Positions 1 to 12,057 of a stretch of DNA of 64,000 bases are shown here, in pieces. The notes beneath the pieces are model-generated. The model did no database searches and was not told where the DNA came from. It worked only from the letters and a program-made list of their open reading frames with translations. Every line of letters starts with the position of its first letter. The stretch's first letter is position 1. The position numbers were made by a program, and so were the translations under genes. The DNA comes from Gloeophyllum trabeum ATCC 11539 (Eukaryota > Basidiomycota > Agaricomycetes > Gloeophyllales > Gloeophyllaceae): positions 632,545 through 696,544 of the forward strand of contig NW_006920415.1 in the NCBI RefSeq assembly GCF_000344685.1, written 5' to 3'.

Positions 1-1331
1 ACAAATACCAAGAGAATGCTGGATATATCGTTAATCGAGCAGTTCCCTTTCGTTCGATTGAGAGACTGATTCTGAGTTGTTCAAACTATCAGCAAAGAAA
101 AAAATGAAAGCTGACTACCAGAGTCTAGCAGAGGATGTGTATAAGAGTAAAGATATTGAAGTCAAACGTATAGACTTCAACAGGCGTGTCTCAGACTAGG
201 AATTTCCCCCTCAATGTAGAGAGTCGTCGTAGAAATCCGAGTAAGAGATAATCGATTGCAAGACTGGTACGGCTACCAGTAGTGCTACTGACTGAGACTG
301 AGTTGTGCTGATTCTGAATGATACTATCTTTTTTCTAGCTACCCAAATTTCTCTCCCTTTTATACCTTTCCAATTCAAGCTCCTCTTCAAATCCCCAGAT
401 GAGTTTGAATATGAAGACAATAGGGTGAGAGAACAAGAAACAAAAGTAACTATAGCAACTACTTGAAAATGACTAGAAACAATAAGAATGTCCTGAGCTG
501 ACTCAGCTTACTCCACCATGACTCAGCGGATGAATAAGCGGCCTACAAATTACGAGACAAACTATCCCGGATAGGGTACAGTCTGAGTAATCCGCAGGAG
601 TCAAAAACAATAGGCATGAGAGTCCAAAATGTCGCCACAAAAATAACCATGGCGATAGCAACACAAAAACATGAGAACCGAATGTTCGAGTGTACTCCAA
701 ATGTTCTGAGTGCTCTCCAATCATACCAATAGCATCCTTCTCCTCGCCAACTCGATCGCAATCTCCTCCAACCGTTCCTTTGCTTCCTCGAAGGTGATTG
801 GAAGGTAGATAGCTTCGCGCATCTCTCCTAACCAATTATTAAGCTCCGCGTCACGGTTCATATCTTCTTCGTCCTGATACAGTCCTTGCTCCAAGATCCT
901 GTACTGAAAGAGGCGGTAGAGATTGAATCTGGGCGATAGATTCAGCGGGGAGTGGAAACGGGATTTTGCATTCAAACAATATTCTCATCTGACAGCGTGA
1001 GTCCTAGCCCTAACGCCGCAATGGCGCTGAGAGGTCAATGAGTCTAGGAAAGCGGCTAACGAACTCTGAGAACATCGTCAAGAACTCCACGAGCAAGAGC
1101 CTGGGAGCTCGACCTCCCTATCTCAGGTGTCCTTGATGGCATCCCTTATATCCAATTTAGATAATGCTCATTTAGGTACCCCTCCACCCCCTCCCAAGAC
1201 CCCCCCCTGCAGTTGCATTCACTAGGTGATCTGACGGATCTGTCCGCCTGGACCCCAAATCGGCGGCTTACCTGGAAGGAAAGAGGCGCCATTCTCGGGA
1301 GGAGTCTCCAGATGGTACCACTGGGACGTCA
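1..1331. other. Gene-poor stretch, no confident gene
   Basis: No gene family is recognisable here. The only open frame with a protein-like look is on the minus strand at about 721-975, charged and helix-prone near its end (it contains FEEAKERLEEIAIELARRR). It has no ATG at its 5' end, so it could be at most a terminal exon of an unrecognised gene or a relic. The stretch borders a transposon relic. Confidence 0.5.
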
Positions 1332-3886
1332 ATGAAGAAGCTCCACTCTGCTGCGGGTGAGGTGGACCTTGCGCCAGGCGCGGTGATGTGGATTACGGGC
1401 TTCCACAGGGAGCTCTTGAGATTAGATGAGCACAATCAATACATCAGTCTTTCTCTCTTTACTCGTTCCACTCTTCACAAGATTCAGCAGGAGGGTGACA
1501 CTCTGCCCAAGAAGAAACTTGAGGCAAAGGGTGTCCGAGTGCTGGACATCACTCAATTCCAAGACAAAGAGACCCTCACAGAGTCCCAGTGGCGAGAGGC
1601 AGCCAGCAACTATATGCTGTTCCTGGAGAAGGTTGGGGACCTCTCATACCAGAACAAGTTCCAGGAGCATTTTAGCTGGATCCTGAATGTCCCTGATTTT
1701 GTGGAGTATTTTGATGTTGCCCGTGCTCTCGATGTTGAATTCCATAAGCACTATCATATTCAGCCTTTCACCTTCTGCGATGGTGTCTACACCCAACGTC
1801 ACTCTTGAGATTGAGATGAAGAAGATGGTATCGCTCAGGCAGAAGCTGGAGGTGTCTCTCGCTGCTGCAAGGCAGCCTCTTAGCAGACCTCAGGCCGGAG
1901 CAGGTACCAGCTGTGGAGGCTTCAACGGAGGCTTTGGGGGTTTCAGCAGTGGCCAGGGCAGCTTTTGCGGCCACAGAGGTATGTATCAGTCTGGGCCCAG
2001 CTCCAGCAGTTGGCAGGGGCCCTTTCAGATGGGCGGCAGAGGTGACCCTTGCTCCTCTGTCTGCCTCGTCTGCCCCCGGAAGGGGCACAGTGCCGCACTC
2101 TGCACCTCAAGCCACTATGCTGACAGCTCACCCTGCTTCATGGAAGCCCGCAACAACACCTTGTATGCCCGAGGGCGCGGCAACGAAATCTGTAGGAAGT
2201 GGAACTCGAGTGGGGACCCTCACGGTAACTGCGCCTCCCACCCAACCTCTCGCCGACATATCTGTGCCTTCTGCGGTGCCGGCAACCATTTTGCATTCTC
2301 CTGGAAGTGCAAGACCAACCCAAACTGATCTCGCCAGCTGCTCCGCTTGTTGCTTATCCTCTTGTATGTCTCGTCTTGGTGATGTCTGCCGTCTTTCCAT
2401 CCGCAACCGTATCATTATGCCATACAATGCCGACACCTTTGCTGTACTTCTTGAGAAGAACAACATCACTTCTGAACACCCTGAGCTGGTCAAAAAGCTT
2501 CGTCTGGGATTCTCTATGGGCGACTTTCCAAAATCTCACCAACCACTTGCCCTGCACTGAATATATGGATTTCACTGAAGATTATCTTGACGATGAGCTC
2601 TCTGCTGGCAGGATGAGTGGCCCATTCACTCAAGATGAGGCGAAGCAGATTCTGGGCCACTTTCAGTCTTCACCGCTTACTGTCTCTATCCAACCGCAAG
2701 GCCCAGGTGAACTGGATAAGCTCCGGCTGTGTCGCAACCTCTCCCAGAGCTCCAAGTTACACCTCTCGACGAATGACTACATAGACACAGACAACTTCCC
2801 GACATGTTTCGGGTCAGCCGCTGAAGTCACCGAAATTGTGAGTTCCTTTCATTTTTCGTGGGCCTTGGGCCCGTCATACACCTCAGGGTCATGGTCAGTC
2901 CCATCCGACTGTTTGGTATGCGTTGTGGTCAGTCCCGCGCTCACCTGCTTGGGTTGTGGTCAGTACCCGCCTTTCTGCTGCTTGGGTCATGGTCAGTTCC
3001 CCACCCTTACCGTCTGCTTGGGCCCTGGTCAGATCCCCCCTCCTATATCTTATCATGCCATACCATCGCCTTTCCCTTACTCACACCATATCATACTGTC
3101 TGATTTCCTCTGCTCCGGATGGCACTCAGGCCATGACCTTAGACATTGCAAAATTTCATTGTACCTGCCCGGTCTGCCCCGCCCACAAACACATGTTCGT
3201 CGTCCAGAGCTCGCATGGTCTCTGGATTGACCATGACTGCCCCTTTGGTTGCCGCTCTTCCGAGAGCAATGCCGGCTCTATTGCAAATGGTGCCCTGGAC
3301 ATCTGGCGAGAGGAAGGAGTCGGCCCATCAGTGAAGTGGGTGGATGACCTCACCGTATTCCGGTACACTCTGGGATGTGGCTCTGCGGGCAACTTTCTAT
3401 ATCCGTATGATCATGTGGAGGCTCTTCGGTGCATTGCTCCCCTGGCTATCCCATGGCACCCAGACAAGGGCCAAGATTTTGACTCATCCTTCACCTATAT
3501 CAGTTTCTTCTGGGACATCATCCAGAAGCGTGTCTCACTTCCTGAGAAAAAGTGCCTCAAGTTCTCTCATCTTATTGTGCTCAACAATGTCCTCTGTCTG
3601 TTCTGATGACGATCCAAGGGCCACTGCCATATTGTCTTCATATACCCTCTGGGCCAGAGTCAGCTGCCCAACCTCTTTTCTTTCATAGCTTCATTCCAAG
3701 ATAATCAGTTCATCAAGCACTGGCCTCCTCACTCCCTCTTGTCTGACCTCGGATGGTGGGAAGAAGAACTGCAGAAGCCAGATGGTTTCCGTTCACTGCA
3801 GCCTTGTGGTCCTGGAACAGATCTTGGAATCTCCGTGGATGCCTCCACATCATGGGGCATAGGTGTCGTCTGTGGATAAGTATTCT
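1332..3886 (+). pseudogene. Degenerate retroelement: gag-like, reverse transcriptase and RNase H relic
   Basis: A retrotransposon polyprotein broken by several frameshifts. The first block (1332 to about 1790) is a gag-like region without known motifs. After a frameshift, 1790-2328 carries a Gly/Ser-rich linker and cysteine/histidine clusters (CLVCPRKGH and HICAFCGAGNH) like nucleocapsid zinc knuckles. From about 2560 the reverse transcriptase region begins; DIAKFHCTCPV, then HDCPFG, then KWVDDLTVFR supply the palm, with VDD in the place of the catalytic YxDD. Near 3825-3880 a RNase H-like start (SVDASTSWGIGVV) ends at a stop. The layout resembles DIRS-like and related basidiomycete elements. 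I see no integrase or tyrosine recombinase and no long terminal repeats, so the superfamily is uncertain. Frame changes near 1790, 2320, 2540 and after 3600 show that it is dead. Confidence 0.72.
2893..3035 (+). repeat. Imperfect ~33-bp tandem repeat inside the RT relic
   Basis: The core TGGTCAG recurs with its G-G-T at about 2893, 2927, 2958, 2991 and 3027, a spacing of 31-36 bp. Each copy is led by a variant of TTGGGTC and followed by a C-rich run. The array lies between a donor-like GTGAGT at 2837 and a possible acceptor near 3130, and the flanking halves join in reverse transcriptase sense. It therefore probably occupies an intron or insertion within the relic. Confidence 0.75.
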
Positions 3887-4689
3887 GCCCACTGGTATTC
3901 TGTGCTTCACCTGGTACTTATTTGTGTGTGATGATGCAATTTGACCAGCATATCAGGTACCCATGATGAATGGTGCCACAGGTGGCAGTGCGACTAGTAA
4001 GCATCTCTAAGCACTCATATACAGTGCAAGTGTCCCACAGTACTCAACAAGAACTGCAGACCTGTATAGCCGGTGTCGCAGGTTGCAGTATGGCATGGTG
4101 TGGACAGTCCATGCACCGTACCCACACCCGAGCGCCCCCCTGTGACTCTATGAAGCATCTGTGGCTATTGTGATTTATTTATTCTTCCTTGTACTAGTAT
4201 GTATACCTCCTAAACTTCCAGAAATGCCCAAGGGAATTGAGAATGAGGACATTGTTATGTAAGCACTGTGTTGTTGACCTCTGTTTCGAGAACAACATTC
4301 GACAACTGGCTGGCATAGTTGTGGCTGTCACTGGCTGAGGCTGCAAGCATCGGGCATGCAAGTGACTGTACATGGACAGCCATCTCAAATACATGTGTCA
4401 GGGGGAAGAATACAATAATGGGGGGAGCACAGAATACTGCGGGAGGGGGGGGGGGCAAAATATTTGTGCCCTTTGACTAACATACACAAATGCCCTTTGA
4501 GCAAATGTGCTCATACTCCATATGCCCAGGATGATTCAAAGATTACAGAGCAGGCTCCACATTCAATTTCAGATGCAAATACAGGATCAACCTGTGGCAG
4601 TCTGGTGCTTTACACACCCAATTTTGTTCTGTCCCGGGATAACTCAGTTCCCCCTCTCTCCGAGACTGTAGTATCTAGAAATTTTGGTA
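3887..4689. other. Non-coding stretch with a long G run
   Basis: No gene is seen. It follows the retroelement relic and may contain its decayed 3' part. A run of 11-12 G at about 4444-4455 is the only striking feature. Confidence 0.5.
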
Positions 4690-5624
4690 CTATCATTGAG
4701 GGGGTTCTGCAAAATGTATTGAATTCGGCCTGTAGCACTCCACACACTTGACAGATTCTTATCGGATCTTCTGCATATTGTGTGTAACTTAGTACAGAAT
4801 CTCCTGACCATTTTGTGCATTTCTATGCAGCCTGCGGAATGTAGGAGAGAGATGGCAGTTCATGTAGGGGGTTCTGCAAAAAGGCATCACATGCGGTCAC
4901 AGTGGGATCTCGCCGCAAGCGATGTCACGCTTTTGTCATAATATGGGCCTGGGAGATGTGCAAAGTTGCCTCCCTATCTCGACAAGCCCATTATTTGCTC
5001 TGTCGGGCTGGTGTAATGTACTGTAGATGGCATATCCATGATACCCCGAGCCATCCCGCTGCGGTCCGTTTAGTGATGCTGCAGTCCGGCTCGGTCCAGT
5101 TATTGGCCCAAATTTCCGGACCTGGGACTGGACCCAAGATCCAGTTCAGGTAAATGTCCAGACCGTGAACCTCAAAAAACCAGAAATGGCATTGGGTCCG
5201 GTCAGGTTCGGGTTTGAACCCTTCAAAATTACGATATTCAGGTACAGTTCGGGCATTGTGGCTCCACCTGGACCTCATTTCAGGTTCGGTTCACCCCAAA
5301 GCCGAACCGCGGACCAGAACCTGGGTCCGGTCCGAGGTTTGAACCGGTTCTCCCAGGTTCGGGAACTGGACTGCGGCATCACTAGGTCCGTTGAGAGTGT
5401 CACGAGAGATCTAGTGGATACTGTTTCTTTCCCATGGCCAACATGACCTGTTTTCTCTCCCTCTCTTCAACCACAGCAGATATTCTCATTCTGACTTGGC
5501 AGAGGGTCTCTTCTAGGGTATATATACCTGCCTGAGCTTACCCAACATTTTTCGGTTGAGTTTGGAATGAGATATAACGGGGTGAGGGTGTTCTGCAAAT
5601 TTTGCAGGACCCCCTCAATGATAG
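4690..5624. mobile_element. 935-bp TA-flanked inverted-repeat element (Tc1/mariner-like boundaries)
   Basis: A 26-bp terminal inverted repeat begins CTATCATTGAGGGGG at 4690 and is mirrored with one mismatch at 5599-5624. Both ends are bounded by TA (4688-4689 and 5625-5626), as expected for TA-duplicating elements. The inner part of the repeat, GGGGGTTCTGCAAAA, recurs near 4866 and, altered, near 5586, so it is also a subterminal repeat. No transposase is visible, so it is non-autonomous. A separate hAT-type MITE is nested at 5071-5384. The TA boundary could be chance; an element with other termini is possible. Confidence 0.6.
5071..5384. mobile_element. hAT-type MITE, 314 bp, with perfect 8-bp target duplication
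   Basis: The left end TAGTGATGCTGCAGTCC (5071-5087) is mirrored at the right end (5368-5384) with one mismatch. The 8 bases GGTCCGTT flank both sides exactly (5063-5070 and 5385-5392). An 8-bp duplication with TAGTGATG-type termini is characteristic of the hAT superfamily. The interior has no reading frame and is packed with variants of GGTTCGGG and GGACC. It is nested in the larger inverted-repeat element, so it inserted later. Confidence 0.88.
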
Positions 5625-6216
5625 TACAATATAGGTCTTTCATAGGGCAAAGACAGAAGTACATTGGATAGGTAGAACATGTGCCACAATGATATTAGTT
5701 ATGTGTAAAGGACAGGAAGTTGGCCTTCCCATGGTGCAGCTGTTTTGCACTTGTTTGTGGCTGCTCCTGTGGCACTCACTGCATGCTTGCCACCTTTCAT
5801 TTACAGTGCTTTCCAAAATTGTATAGAATTGACTGAAACTTTTTCTGAGGCCTGGTGGTGCGCATCTGCAAACATTTATTATCCTACCTTGACCTCTGTA
5901 GTCTCTATTGGTGTGGTTGGTGGATAGCACACCCCTGGATATGTGGGTAATGGCAGGCAGACCCAATACAACATTGGTCAATGTTGGTCCTGTAGGCATG
6001 CACCCCCTGATGTTGGCTCATTGGCCCATAGGCCCATAGGTTATGTTGGACAACGTAGGACAACATAGGCATCCGGTAGGCAGCTGTAGGCAGATGGACA
6101 GAAATTCATATCATACCCACATTTCTGAGCTTACAAATTGATCTTGAACCTCAGATCAGCCTTCTGACTGCGCAACAAAACATATATTCAATGTTCCACG
6201 GCATAAGGAGACAGTA

Positions 6217-8654
6217 CTACTGATCATCCCCCCCAGGCTGAGGTCCATCTACAAAGCCACCAACACGAGTAATATCTTCATCAAGCGCCTCACCGCCCTC
6301 GCCCTCACCATCCCTGTCACGCCCACCACGTCTGGCCAGCCAATCTTGTATCGCATAATCGATGTCATCCTCCGCAAGTCCAGGACCAAGATCCACCGAA
6401 TCAGGATGGGGAGCGCGAGCATTCTTCCTGAAGTCAAAAGACATTAGCAATGAAAGGCTACAGACTGAGGGAAAGTACATACCGCGCATGCTCAAGAAGG
6501 TCAGTTTGTATCGTACGGAGGATGCCATACCTTTGAGTCTTCTCATGGAAGCGCTCAAGTTCTTCGAGGTGCCGATCATACTTCGCCTTATAATGCTTCT
6601 TGCTGAATGCGATGTCTTCCCGTTCACCTGTCTGCCATTCATCTAAGACATTCTGAATCTGTGGTGAACAGAGAATTAGCACAGCCATGAACACAAAAAG
6701 AGTGACTTACAGCTGTAAGAACGAGAGCAATCACTGGCATGGGCATACGTCAGCCGAAGTACTGATTAAAACGGACACCCTCATCCTTCGGGTCCGCAAA
6801 CCACGTCACATTGACAAGGCACTGAATAACCTTGTACTCATAGATGCCCAACTGGGCAGTGGGATCCTATCAATTGTCAGGAATACATATGCTTATCTAG
6901 CAAAAGGTTTCACTCACCGCATATGCATAACCAAGTCGTGTCAGCAAGTCCCTGACCTTGTTGCGGTTTGCCAGCCGTTCATCCTGGTTGGACGGCGCAG
7001 TTAAGCCGTAGGCCTTCTCAACGAGAATGCATGCCTTAGTCTTCAATTCCCCGCGAACATGTGATGCTCGAGCAGTTATCTGCCCATTGGGAGTCAGGTA
7101 CAGAGGATATGAGAATGAAGGTGTGGATACTCACCATGCTAACAAATTCATCTTCCATCGGTAGATCAGTCCCAATGTCATGGCAGGCCCGTGACCACGC
7201 TTCAATGGCCCATCTCTCTTCTTTGGTGTTTGTAGGGTAGGCATATTCAGTAGACACACGAGTACGGTAGTGGCCGATAGCTTCAAGGAGCAGCGACCGC
7301 ACGACGGACTTGAAGTCTTTGACATGGAAGCGGCCACGGCTTCTGGCACCCCTCGTTCGCCTTACCTTTGTCAATCGGGCAGTTTCGAGAGTGGCCATGC
7401 TAGGGCAATCGTGACACCGGCGTACTATGCGGCGAGGACTGGGAGAGGGCGGAGGGCTCGGGATTGGCTCAGGCAACATGTTGGAGTCGGAGAGTGTCGC
7501 AAGCAACCGTGACACAGACTGACTTGCATGCGAAGGGCGTTGTGCAAGGTTACGGGCGCGGGCGCGCCATAGATTGTCTTCGCACATGTCATCGTCATGC
7601 ATGCTGTCTTTGCGCGTGTCGTGCCCGCCCATGTTGTCTTCGAGCATGCGGTCGTCTTTATGTATGTTGTTGTTCTCGTGCATGGTGTCCTCCTCGCGCA
7701 CGCTGTCATCAGCATGTCTATTGTCACCATGCTCAGCACGCACGTCTTTGCACCAATCATCATTGTCGTCATCGCGCGCATAGCCGTGGTCAGCCACGTC
7801 GTCATGTTCGCCAATATTCTGCGTCAGCGCCTGCAAAGTACGCCTATGGCGGCAGCTTGGAGAATTCGGGTCTTCTTCCAATAGCGGCCGTACAGGAGGT
7901 ATCGTGGTAGTACGACGTACGAGGGTCTTCTTCGCAACCTGTAATTACAAGCTGAATAGTCAGTCAGATGGCGAGAGGGTAGTACTCACTGTAGCCGAGT
8001 TGGAGCTTGCCTGTGTCATATTTTCCTTGGCTGCGTGCAGTACAAGCCTGGTCCGACCATCTTTAGAGTAGCGGACAGACTGGATGGGCGGTAGCCTCAC
8101 AATTTGAGAGAAATGACTATCTTGCGTCTCGCGTTGCTCGATTGTGCTTTCGTCGTCGGGGTCCACGATGGGCCTGCGCGCATGCACAGCAGTGTTCCTT
8201 GCTCGAGGCGCAGGGTCTGCTGGTCGAATAAAGAACTACACAATACCGTTCCCACTGCATGCTCCTGGGTCAGGCTGTCCTCGAAGTCCTCATCCTCTGA
8301 TTCAACCGATTTCCCATTCTGCGTTGAGTCTATCAAATCTCTCGAAAGGCGGACTCATCGATTACTCACGTGTGCATTCCCTATCGTGGAAATCATTCTC
8401 TTCTTGTTGTTTCTGGCGCCTCTGTAGCGCCACCGTGTTTGCGCGATTTCATATTTCCTGTGCCTTTGCCTGTTCGTTTTCGACTGGTTGTTGCTAGTAT
8501 GTGAACTACTTGAGAAAGGAGGATATGATGAGGACCCACCTAGAGACAGGTATTTTTTGGTTGCCTTGCGCTGACGTCCGCCTTGTTTCCGAGCATCCAG
8601 AAGGTGGACCGCCTTCTCGACTTTCGCAAGGTTCTTCCTGGTCTTCGCAGGCAT
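6217..8654 (-). CDS. DUF6532-like protein carried by the Plavaka element
   Basis: A multi-exon minus-strand gene. ATG at 8654 is chosen because it opens a basic N-terminus (MPAKTRKNLAKVEKAV); the stop is at 6217. Exons recoverable by reading include the block around 7140-7330 (HYRTRVSTEYAYPT, then EAWSRACHDIGTDLPMED), the block around 6915-7075 (RASHVRGELKTKA, LLTRLGYAYA), then NVLDEWQTGERED near 6640 and an acidic C-terminus. These match my recollection of basidiomycete DUF6532 proteins, whose biochemical role is unknown. Between the basic N-terminus and the domain lies an Asp/His-rich degenerate repeat (coded around 7560-7830). The shared upstream region with the transposase suggests an accessory protein of the element. 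Exon boundaries are not all resolved. Confidence 0.62.
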
Positions 8655-8946
8655 GATGTCTGAGATAGAATGCGACAAGAAAGCAAATTAATGTTCGTGA
8701 GAGTATGAAATAGGGCGGTAGACATGTGCTCACCTCTCGCTTTTGTGGGACCCGCAGTCGGAGCTGCGTCGAACTCTCCAGAAAGCAGTCAATGTCACAG
8801 GACTCCAGCTACGCTGGCTGTATTGTCATGTTGTCACATTTGTTTGCATCCATATTCACGTTCGTGTTCACGTTTGCATTCGTCTTAGTTGCTGTCTCGT
8901 TAACGTTGGCCCTTATTGCTCTCGTATACTGTGTAAACGCTGCACT
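8655..8946. promoter_or_regulatory. 292-bp divergent intergenic region of the Plavaka/DUF6532 pair
   Basis: The two ATGs face away from each other across this stretch, so it must hold both promoters. An open frame running in from 8743 upstream of the transposase ATG is not supported by family similarity. No clear TATA element was seen. Confidence 0.45.
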
Positions 8947-11900
8947 ATGCCGACTTGCAACTTCTGCGGACGTATGCTGCTGACTCCTGCTGGCCTGAAG
9001 ATGCATGTTCAGCGCGTATGCCGATCTCAGTGGCAGGCGTGCCTTTGCAAGTTCTCTATTTCAGTGTCCGAGGAGTTTGACCTTGACACCGAATCTGACT
9101 CTGACTCTGACTCTGACATAGAGCCTGCTGGAGATGAGCCCGTGCTAGGTGAGCCTGTTGGTCCTCTTGATCCCCGGAACCCGGTGCTGTCTCCTTCGTT
9201 TGTACCTGCCGACAATACTGGTGCCGGTGCTCCTCCATCCCCCTCATCAAGCTCGATCGATGATGATCCAGTGGCAAAGACCTATGAAAGATTTATTGAG
9301 GAGTATCCTCATGCAGCAGGCTCTCCACTACACCCAGGCTCGACACTGTTTGAGCAAATCCGGGACGAGCAGCAGGCTGCGGGAGTGTCTCCATGGACAC
9401 CCTTTGCTGATGAAGATGATTGGCGGCTGGGTGAGTGGCTGATTCGGAATGTGGGTAAGGGCGAGACAGACAAATTCTTGAAGTTACCTATGGTGCGGAT
9501 CCTATTTGAACATTGTTGTGTCTGCTGATTGCTGTCTCTAGATTTCCAGATGTGCCTCCCCCTCTTACAAGACTAGCCGATCATTTCTACAGAAGGTCAA
9601 TGCAATTCCTACAAGGGGTGCCAAATGGCATCGGGATATCATTACAGTTGGCGGTGACCGCTTCAATGAAGATGGAAAGATCATGAAGGAGAATCTGGAG
9701 CTGTGGCGCCGGGACCCTGTCAAGTGTATCCGGGAGTTGATCGGGAACCCTGCCTTTCGAGAGAAGCTTGCGTATGTCCCCGAGCGAGTCTACCGTGATG
9801 AGACATCTCGTACTCGAGTGTATGATGAGATGTGGACAGCAGACTGGTGGTGGGACATTCAGGTATAGCAAACTCTTTGCCCTGTAGTATGTAGATGGAA
9901 TTGAATATCATTATGTAGGATCGTCTGCCAAAGGGTGCTACAGTGGCTCCTGTAGTGATCTCATCAGACAAGACAAAACTGTCCAATTTCCATCGGGACA
10001 AGTCAGCATGGCCAGTCTACCTTACTATTGGCAATATCGAGAAGAACACCCGGCGTCGGCCCAGTTCACGGGCTATGGTCCTCATAGGTTACCTTCCTGT
10101 GAGCAAGCTTGATTGCTTCACTGACCGAGCCCAATCTGTGGCTGGTTACCGCTTGTTCCACTATTGCATGAAGGAACTCCTCTTGCCACTTGTTGCTGCA
10201 GGTCGTAATGGTGTGGAGATGACATGTGCTGATGGATGGGTCTGGCGTGTCTACCCAATCCTTGCAGCCTATATGTTGCAGACCATCCAGAGCGTTGTTT
10301 GGTGGCTTGTTGCGAAGAGAACCGCTGTCCTCAGTGTCCTATTGCCTATGAAGACTCAGGAAGCCTTTTGGATTCCAGAGCATACCAAGAATATACTACA
10401 GCAGCATGCTACTGGAAGATGGGTTCAAGCCTTCAAGACTGAGGGCCTACATTCTGTTGCAGAGCCATTCTGGGTGGACTTGCCACATACCGACATCTTC
10501 ACTGCATTGACACCTGATCTCTTGCACCAGCTACACAAGGGGATATTCAAGGATCATCTCGTGGAATGGTGTATGCATCTCTCAACTAAAGATGAGATTG
10601 ATGAGCGCTTTCGCTGCATGACCGACCACCCAGGCTTACGTCATTTCAAGAATGGCATTTCTCTGGTTTCGCAGTGGACAGGGACTGAATTCAAGTAAAT
10701 GGAGAAGGTCTTTATAGGTCTCTTATCTGGTGCTGTTCATCCAACTGCTGCAAAGGCTGCTTGTGCAGTTCTGGATTTCATTTATTATGCTCAGTTCCAC
10801 ACTCACACCTCCGACACTCTTGAAGCTTTGCAGGCTGCCCTTCAAGAGTTCCATGCCCACAAAGAAATCTTCATTACCATGGGTGCTCGCAATCACTTTA
10901 ATATCCCAAAGTTACATGCTTTACAGCATTATATTGACTCAATTTGCTCTCGTGGAGCAGCCGATGGCTTCAATACTGAACTCCCTGAACAACTTCATAT
11001 CGACTATGCCAAGGATGCTTATCATGCAAGCAACAAACGTGACTATGTGGAGCAAATGGCAAAGTGGCTTGAAAGGCAGGAATCAGTTGAGCTTTTTAAT
11101 TCCTACTTATCCTGGCTCAATGTGTCATCGGAGACTGATCCTGAAGATGAGGAGGATGAGGAGGACGAGGAGGAGAGGGATGAAGATCAAGAGGATGAGG
11201 AGGATGGGAGTGACACTGATGAGGGAAATCAGGAAGATCATGCTGCTCTTGCTACCTCTGCCAGCCAGCAACCTGCCCTGCTCTTGGACAGATGCCTCCT
11301 TTCTCGTCAACCAGCATTCCCTGTCATGAAGATTCAAGATATAATTGTGAAGCACAAGGCAACTGAATTTATTCCGGCTCTCTCCACATACCTTCAAGAG
11401 ACCTGTCACCCTGCTAAGGCTCACCAAGTGATACTCCCAAATGGATATGATCGACTGGATGTGTACAAGCAGGTGAAGATTGCTCTACCACAGATTCCAA
11501 TCCTGGAGGACAAACCACGCTTGGAGAGAGTTCGTGCAACACCTGCGAGTCCATCCCATGCTGGGAGAGATCCTGGGACTGATCATTTTGACACAGTTCT
11601 GGTGAGGGTGGAGGAAAGGAATGAGTACGTTTCAGGTACTGGATTGGCAGGTATGTCCTTTATCTCTAACAATGATTAAGCTGGAATCTGATAGTTGATA
11701 GGTCTACGGGTTGCCCAAGTGCGGGTGATATTCAAGCTTCCGCAATACCTGCAGAGTCATCCACAGCAGTCACGGCCTCTTGCTTATGTGGAATGGTTCA
11801 CTCCATTCCGTACTCAAGATCAGGACCTTCAGCTCTATTCTATATCCCGCAGCATGAGAAACCAGCGTCCAAATGCTCAGGTTATCCCCTTGGACAACAT

Positions 11901-12057
11901 CTTCCGAGGCTGTCACCTGATACCCAAGTTTGGTGTTTCAGTGAACAAAGAATGGTCATCAAGTAATGTGCTGGAGAAGTGCAAATCATTTTATCTCAAT
12001 AGTTGGATAGATTTTGTCATGTTCTACCAGATGCACTGCCTTGATTTAGTCTGCTAA
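8947..12057 (+). pseudogene. Plavaka-family transposase gene with one in-frame stop
   Basis: Starts MPTCNFCGRMLLTPAGLKMH, a C2H2-like zinc finger typical of the N-terminus of Plavaka proteins, followed by an acidic Ser/Asp linker. After introns at about 9490-9540 (ending in CTCTAG) and 9866-9919, the conserved core follows: ENLELWRRDPVKCIRELIGN, DEMWTADWWWDIQ, SSDKTKLSNF and AWPVYLTIGNIEK. These phrases are diagnostic of this CACTA-related family. A Glu/Asp-rich stretch occupies about 11140-11240. A 51-nt intron at 11651-11701 leads to a last exon ending at 12057. The frame is open throughout except for TAA at 10696-10698, between WTGTEFK and MEKVFIGLL, where glutamine would be expected. A single nonsense change implies recent inactivation, unless it is a sequencing error. 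Confidence 0.8.

Noticed and set aside
2893..3035. Short regularly spaced repeats that could be mistaken for a CRISPR array
   Set aside because: Units are imperfect, directly abutting, and sit inside a eukaryotic retroelement relic; there are no unique spacers.
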